NCBI GenBank assembly: GCA_905397405.1
Contig: CAJPVJ010000100.1
Location: forward strand, 1-40,546
DNA length: 40,546 bases
Reading direction: 5' to 3'
Source: Oppiella nova
Taxonomy: Eukaryota > Arthropoda > Arachnida > Sarcoptiformes > Oppiidae
The notes under the pieces are model-generated. The model saw nothing but the letters and a program-made list of their open reading frames with translations. It ran no database searches and had not been told where the DNA came from. Each line of letters opens with the position of its first letter. Within the stretch, counting starts at the first letter, position 1. Position numbers and translations under genes: made by a program. Shown in pieces: positions 35,201 through 40,546 of this stretch.

Positions 35201-35919
35201 TAATTGCAAACAAAACATACAGTATGTCTATACATATAGTGTTCAGAAATATTAATATGACTATTGGCTCATGAATTAGTTACACAACAAAATCCTTATC
35301 GGACTATTATATTGACTACATTTAAAGGTCACACAAATCGTTAGCCCCTTAACTGTACCGCTATTACACGGAACACCTGTTCGTATGTTTTACTCCATTA
35401 TAAATATATTAATTTAAAATCATGAATGGCTATAGGGGTGGGGGTTTGGCAGACAAAAACCTATTTAGACACAACCACACACTATAGGCATTCAAATTCA
35501 TCAGGGATCATATCTGATTAGTATATCTGTAGGCGAAAGTATAGACTAATTAACTAATAATTTAGTGAAAGAGGGAATACATTTAGATTTGTCTTTATAC
35601 ATTATATCTACTTAGCACTGGTACCCCCGACAGATACACAAATATGTATCGATTTTTTGTACGTTAATTGTATTTCAATTTCTAATTACATTTTTCGCAA
35701 TCAATAATGCATTCATTCATGTGTTTTGTATGTTTTTTAAATGAATTTCTATCAGAAACCCTACGATATTACGGCTTAAGGATGAATGCCTACGAAAGGT
35801 CAGAAGTAAGCCATTACCCGGAGGTCTGGTATCTAGGACTGGAGGCCAACAAAATCGATGGCGACGAGAGTGCCCTACAAAACCATGGCTACGACGACGA
35901 CAATGGGTCCTACATTAAG
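32090..35919 (+). CDS. Class 2 DYRK kinase (DYRK2 / smi35A / mbk-2 type), N-terminal part
   Basis: Dual-specificity kinase that autophosphorylates an activation-loop Tyr and then targets Ser/Thr. Class 2 members act in development, proteostasis and cell-cycle control in cytosol and nucleus. Three exons join in frame at phase-1 junctions (32294/33692, 34033/35756). After a low-complexity Ser/Gly/Asn/His-rich N-terminus comes PLSPNETLRYYG...YERSEVSHYPEVWYLGLEANKI, matching the NAPA region that class 2 DYRKs need for autophosphorylation. NHGYDDDNGSYIK follows, the DH-box that sits just before the catalytic domain. The exon ends AAG|GTGAGA, where relatives continue into V.HDHI.YRYEV and the kinase domain. 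No kinase exon lies in 35920-40546, so the next intron is over 4.6 kb or the assembly is rearranged. The gene call rests mainly on the third exon. Confidence 0.9.
32295..33691 (+). other. DYRK intron (1.4 kb)
   Basis: Phase-1 intron, GTAAAC..CATTACAG. AT-rich; includes a degenerate (ATT)n patch at about 33171-33208. No other feature seen. Confidence 0.8.
33692..34033 (+). CDS. DYRK exon with Asn-Gly/His-rich linker and start of NAPA region
   Basis: Acceptor TCATTACAG (33691), donor G|GTGAGT (34034), phase 1 at both ends; the junction codon becomes GGC. Reads NGIIAMDAKLGGGLSTLPTI, IPLNHMSQEEQDLIIG, then an NG-rich run (NGKANGHSHGHKQQE, NGVNGHH, ANGKPNGCEANG) and HRLDPLGLKLPLSPN. The last residues lead straight into the NAPA region. 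The frame is clearly richer in GC than the flanking introns. Confidence 0.87.
34034..35755 (+). other. DYRK intron (1.7 kb)
   Basis: Phase-1 intron, GTGAGT..CTATCAG. Its last 423 bases (from 35333) lie inside the left arm of the large inverted repeat. No other gene seen. Confidence 0.85.
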
Positions 35920-36062
35920 GTGAGACACAAACAAAATAACAAATTTTTATCATAGCTAATAAATATAGATTAATATAGATATGTAGTGTAATGGCTATAT
36001 TATACAGTGATGGCCACAAGGGATGCACAATGTGTCTGATTTATAACTTGTAATTTATAAGC
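35333..36062 (+). repeat. Left arm of large inverted duplication
   Basis: Matches the reverse complement of 39816-40546 over about 730 bp. By hand alignment I count 10 substitutions and one 1-base indel in a T-run, about 1.4% divergence. The arm holds 423 bp of intron, the DYRK exon and 143 bp of the next intron. Similarity stops sharply after TTTATAAGC at 36062. The other end is set by the window edge, so the true arm is probably longer. Confidence 0.97.
35756..35919 (+). CDS. DYRK exon, NAPA region and DH-box (left-arm copy)
   Basis: Acceptor CTATCAG (35755), donor AAG|GTGAGA (35920). G from the previous exon plus AA makes GAA, giving ETLRYYGLRMNAYERSEV, HYPEVWYLGLEANKIDG and NHGYDDDNGSYIK. 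YPEVWYLGL and NxGYDD-NGSY are the hallmarks shared by DYRK2/3/4, smi35A and MBK-2. A second copy lies on the opposite strand at 39959-40122. Confidence 0.93.
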
Positions 36063-36532
36063 AAGGAAATTTGTAATTAGTAATTTGTATTAATTTTGGT
36101 GTTTAGTAGCTCTCGGGTTATATTTTTATTAATATGTTATTGATTTATCAATATTCTTATCTTACTATGCAATTAATGAATATAAGATAAAATACAAGAA
36201 TATTAAGAATATTCTGTTAGTCATAGTAAAATTGATCTTGCTCATGCGTTCACTCGTTATTGATTCCGATATGGAGTATAATACTATAGCTTAACAGTAA
36301 TACCAGAAGTGAATTACTTATATATTTATTGCCCATTCATATGGATTTCTAGATAAATACTTATAAGTATTGCCTCTAAGTCTCTGTCCATACATTTATT
36401 ATACGCTGAAATGTTTTTCTTTTTTTAAATGAACAGAATATTTGTTTTCATAGGAAACGAATGATAAATATAATGATAAATATATTCCGTAAAAAAGCAA
36501 TTAAATATTCCGATCCTTTTATATGAATTAAA

Positions 36533-36553
36533 TGAGAGAGAGAGAGAGAGAGA
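36533..36553. repeat. (AG)n tract
   Basis: About 10 GA units. Confidence 0.95.
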
Positions 36554-37782
36554 CTTTATATAATAAATATATTTTTAACTATCGATAAATTATGTACCTT
36601 AATACTGTAGAGTTTAATAAATAATAAGCATCCAGAAAATTCTGTACATTGTGTGATAGTAAATTATAGATTACATTAGCGATAAAATAGAGAATTTCAA
36701 AAATGACTTTAATTTATATATAATTTACAAGACAAACAAATACTGCATTATTCAGTGCTTGACTACATTATGCCGTTTGTGTATTAAATACTGATTTTTT
36801 ATTAAGCACTGAGTTGTCTGTCGGATTGGAAATGTTATGCAAAAACTTGTGTTTCTTTTTTCGTATAGTTTTCCATACATTAATGCATACATTAGTTATT
36901 GCATAAACTTCTCGCATATATTAAACGTTAATTAAATGTTAATATCGACTCCCAGTCACTACTAAAAATGCATATCTCAGGGCATGTACACAGTGAGAGA
37001 GAAATCAGAAATGATTATTAAATTTTTTATTATGCATTTCTGATTAATATACTACAGACCAGCAAACTGTGCATTAAGTTTCATTTAGTATATTACATAC
37101 AGAAAACAAAGTTTTTTTTGTTAATCTCTTTTTTGTGAGTCTAATTTATTATTAATTCCGATAATATTAACTTAATATACATTATGTTCAGTACAATCGA
37201 CTGTTTTTAAATGGTATGTAGACTATAGAAATAGTGTAAGAAATATATGATTAGGTATTAATAGTAATTTATAAATGCATTTGAGACGCCCTACTCTAGT
37301 AATACACACGCAATCATTATAATGTCATTATAAGTGTATTTCGTATGATTGTCTTATATCACCCGTTATAGTGAATATAAATAGCCGAGATTACTGGCGT
37401 ATATCTCCGGTATCACTAATACCATGAGTATATTGTATCCAATATTACAGTATATATACAGTATATACGCTAAGAAAAAAGATCATTACCTCAGGGGTAG
37501 GGTTTTTGGAGGATTATCTATAAAAGTACAGTAAATCTATTACTGAATAAATAAAATATTTTTGTTTTATTTTAATCATATTTTTGCTTCTTTTCGCTGT
37601 TGAGCCGAAAACGCCTTTTAATATTGAATACAAGGATTTCAATACAAACAAAACTATTATATGAAAAGTCTTATTATTTATATATTAGTAAAATATATAT
37701 TTACTTGTGTTTAACGCTTGCATAACATATAGTCTGTAGGTATGACTAAAAGTGTGGTATTTTTCCCCCGTTATAATCAAGT

Positions 37783-37829
<47 letters not shown>
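37783..37829. repeat. (AG)n microsatellite, one interruption
   Basis: About 22 AG units with a single AAAG interruption at about 37799-37801. Confidence 0.97.
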
Positions 37830-38030
37830 TCTTCTGAATAAATAAATAATAAGTGAATAATAATTATAATTAAATATATTCTCCATTCTCTCCTCACTAT
37901 TAGCTTTAATAGCGTTTTCAACACAATTATAATTTATAAAACATTGAAAAAAGGGTTTTTATTTGGAAAATACAAAAACCTTTATAAAAGTAAGTGATGA
38001 GAGATATATTCAATTGTGTGAAAATGATTT

Positions 38031-38048
38031 TCTCTCTCTCTCTCTTTC
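38031..38048. repeat. Short (CT)n tract
   Basis: About 8 TC units ending TTTC; inverted relative to the AG tract 200 bp upstream. Confidence 0.9.
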
Positions 38049-39136
38049 ATACATATTACTTATTATTATAATAAACAGTAGATTAGTATACGATTTAAAG
38101 CGATTAAAAAACACTTGGCTTTGCATTTCTCGCCACACAATCGTAAACTTGAATTCAATGTTATGTTTGAATATAATATATCTCTTTCTCTCATACAAAA
38201 CACAACCGACTCATTGATGTGTACAATAAAAGTCAAGGGAATAAACAAAGCAAAACAAAATATTATATATATTATACAGTATATTTTTTCCGAGTATACA
38301 TTATAAGTATTAAAAGTAAATTATAGTGTATATATATATACACAGTGTACGGTACTGTACAGTGTATAATGGGTTTCAGGTCCAGTACATCACATGAATG
38401 GCTAACCATTGCATTGATAATGACTTTTATAAGACTTTTTTTGTCCGACAATATTATGTGTGGAAAACAAACAGAAATTCTGTGATAATAGTTATAGAAG
38501 TTGTGATTCATTTGCTATTATAGACGATTAAATTAGGGCTCGACTTTTCAATGAGTATATCTCAGGGATGACCCCTCCCGGTGCCTTGATTACTGGCCCA
38601 TAAATATTAGATTAGATACCATTACAAATGATATTTTTATCGCTAAAACTATTGTATTATTTTTCATAAAACATAAATTAATTAATCTAACGATTATAAA
38701 AAATAATTTATAGCTAGGGATAAATGTTTTAAAGCTAAATATTTTGTAACATTTAAAATATTTTAAAAAATTAATTCCATATACAGTGGGACATAAAAAA
38801 AATATATATACAGTATTTATTTTTGTATAATTTTTGTTGCACGGTACCCGCTGTTTACAATATTGCAACAGCTATTACATTAATGAATTACCCCTAATAT
38901 GTATTATAAATAATATAATAAAACATAATATAATAATGAGTTAATCATCGGTGTTAACGATTTGCGGGGAATAGGAAAGGAGGCCATGGATTCTATGGGC
39001 AAAAAAATCACGACTTTTATGATGATTACGATATTTTACGATTTTTATCCCAAATATATTGATTATATCCTTATGTGAATGGTGGTGCTTTCATAACAGT
39101 CCACTTACCACTTCTATTAATTAATTAATTGTTTCA

Positions 39137-39392
39137 TAATATTGTTGTTTTTCATAATCAGATTTTATGCAAAAATTGTTGTTTTATGTTGTTTTCGCTG
39201 AGGAATCCCTTCCCTCTCTGCCTATTGTGTGCCAAAACTCTTGGCTATAAGGAAGTCATGAAAATAATATTGTTGTTTTTCATAATCAGATTTTATGCAA
39301 AAATTGTTGTTTTATGTTGTTTTCGCTGAGGAATCCCTTCCCTCTCTGCCTATTGTGTGCCAAAACTCTTGGCTATAAGGAAGTCATGAAAA
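39137..39392. repeat. Tandem duplication, two 128-bp units
   Basis: Units 39137-39264 and 39265-39392 are identical by eye (TAATATTGTTG ... GTCATGAAAA). The unit is less AT-rich than its flanks (GAATCCCTTCCCTCTCTGCC). Both sides of the array carry TTAATTAATT-type sequence (39117-39130 and about 39404-39415). The 66-codon frame across it arises from the repeat and is not called as a gene. Confidence 0.95.
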
Positions 39393-39815
39393 GTGTATTA
39401 AAATAATTAATTAATGTAATCAACAATTGTGCTGTGTACAATAGTGTGGCACTTATTAGATGGTAGGTGATAATATACCACTCTCCACAGTGAAATGATT
39501 ATAGAAAATAATTTTTTACTTTTGGAAAATATTAAATAAATAATTTTTAAATCTATAAATAAGTTTTTCAACATATTTTTATGTATGATATATAAATTGA
39601 CTTTTTCAATTTCTATTAAATTTATTTAAGGAAAACAATTTTTATTGTAATTTCTACACTGTTTCTCAAAAAATCTTTTCATTTTTATTTATTTAAAAAA
39701 TCTTGAAAATTGTTTTCATATATACTGTGGGTATAAGTCATTTGAAAATTCAATATCAATAGAAATGGAAAGAAGTCATTGGATTGTATTATAGTTTATA
39801 AAACTTATTGTTTGA

Positions 39816-40546
39816 GCTTATAAATTACAAGTTATAAATCAGACACATTGTGCATCCCTTGTGGCCATCACTGTATAATATAGCCATTACACTACATATC
39901 TATATTAATCTATATTTATTAGCTATGATAAAAATTTGTTATGTTGTTTGTGTCTCACCTTAATGTAGGACCCATTGTCGTCGTCGTAGCCATGGTTTTG
40001 TAGGGCACTCTCGTCGCCATCGATTTTGTTGGCCTCCAGTCCCAGATACCAGACCTCCGGGTAATGGCTTACTTCTGACCTTTCGTAGGCATTCATCCTT
40101 AAGCCGTAATATCGTAGGGTTTCTGATAGAAATTCATTTAAAAAAACATACAAAACACATGAATGAATGCATTATTGATTGCGAAAAATGTAATTAGAAA
40201 TTGAAATACAATTAACGCACAAAAAATCGATACATATTTGTGTATCTGTCGGGGGTACCAGTGCTAAGTAGATATAATGTATAAAGACAAACCTAAATGT
40301 ATTCCCCCTTTCACTAAATTATTAGTTAATTAGTCTATACTTTCGCCTACAGATATACTAATCAGATATGAGCCCTGATGATTTTGAATACCTACAGTGT
40401 GTGGTTGTGTCTAAATAGATTTTTGTCTGCCAAACCCCCACCCCTATAGCCATTCATGATTTTAAATTAATATATTTATAATGGAGTAAAACATACGAAC
40501 AGGTGTTCCGTGTAATAGCGGTACAGTTAAGGGGCTAACGATTTGT
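39816..40546 (-). repeat. Right arm of large inverted duplication
   Basis: Reverse-complement partner of 35333-36062 (see that entry for divergence). It is still matching at the last base of the window, so it continues outside. Most differences fall in intron sequence; one is a synonymous change in the exon. Confidence 0.97.
39959..40122 (-). CDS. DYRK NAPA/DH-box exon, inverted second copy
   Basis: Encodes the same residues as 35756-35919, with one synonymous difference (CTA against CTG in the WYLGL Leu codon), and keeps both splice signals (CTATCAG before, AAG|GTGAGA after). No other exon of a minus-strand copy is visible in the window; upstream exons would lie beyond 40546. It may be a true inverted duplicate, the other allele misjoined in the assembly, or an isolated non-functional exon copy. 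Confidence 0.85.

Larger units (their letters stand above)
36063..39815. other. Spacer between the inverted arms
   Basis: 3.75 kb of AT-rich DNA with no exon-like frame and no kinase exon. Contains AG/CT tracts at 36533, 37783 and 38031, and a 128-bp tandem duplication at 39137-39392. Confidence 0.6.

Noticed and set aside
5397-38048. Regularly recurring AG/CT tracts as a CRISPR-like or satellite array.
   Set aside because: Spacing is irregular, flanks are unrelated, and the tracts are simple dinucleotides in a eukaryotic genome.
35333-40546. Foldback transposon with long terminal inverted repeats.
   Set aside because: The arms contain a host kinase exon with its introns, no transposase or target-site duplication is seen, and the right arm does not end inside the window.
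1-40546. Retroviral, LTR, Polinton-like or LINE remains.
   Set aside because: No reverse transcriptase, integrase, capsid or terminal repeat signature could be recognised in any frame.

Overview
The window is a piece of an animal nuclear genome, most likely an arthropod. It carries intron-split genes with GT..AG junctions, an animal-type chitin synthase and a class 2 DYRK kinase. Non-coding DNA is very AT-rich and crowded with (AG)n/(CT)n tracts. A mite or other chelicerate would fit the very AT-rich background and short introns, but nothing here fixes the taxon.

Layout. (1) 1-4182: a chitin synthase gene on the + strand, already open at base 1, with six exon blocks separated by short introns. 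The family landmarks CATMWHE, LDGD, GCVLCSPGCFSLFR, GEDRW and SWGTRE can all be read. Three places are damaged: an N at 2186 with about 16 nt of a conserved stretch missing, an unreadable stretch at about 2617-2790 where QRRRW should lie, and an abrupt end at about 4150 before the last membrane helix. (2) 4183-22834: about 18.6 kb with no supportable gene. It holds most of the (AG)n/(CT)n tracts, a 2.57-kb-spaced direct repeat (12231 and 14799) and a few less AT-rich islands. (3) 22835-40546: the 5' part of a class 2 DYRK kinase gene on the + strand. Its exons at 32090, 33692 and 35756 join in frame and carry the NAPA region and DH-box. A 117-codon cysteine-bearing exon at 22835-23185 has a matching phase and may be an upstream coding exon. 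The kinase domain itself is not in the window.

From 35333 to the right edge lies a large inverted duplication. Arms 35333-36062 and 39816-40546 are about 98.5% identical by hand alignment and each contains the NAPA/DH-box exon with both splice sites intact. The arms flank a 3.75-kb spacer that includes a 128-bp tandem duplication. The second arm runs off the window end.

The two genes have no evident functional link: one makes the chitin of cuticle or gut lining, the other is a cytoplasmic/nuclear protein kinase. No retroviral, LTR or Polinton-like remains, no transposase or reverse transcriptase frame, and no rRNA or tRNA gene was recognised. The most unusual features are the dominance of one dinucleotide repeat, the inverted exon duplication, the cysteine-rich candidate N-terminus of the DYRK, and the three lesions in an otherwise well conserved chitin synthase.
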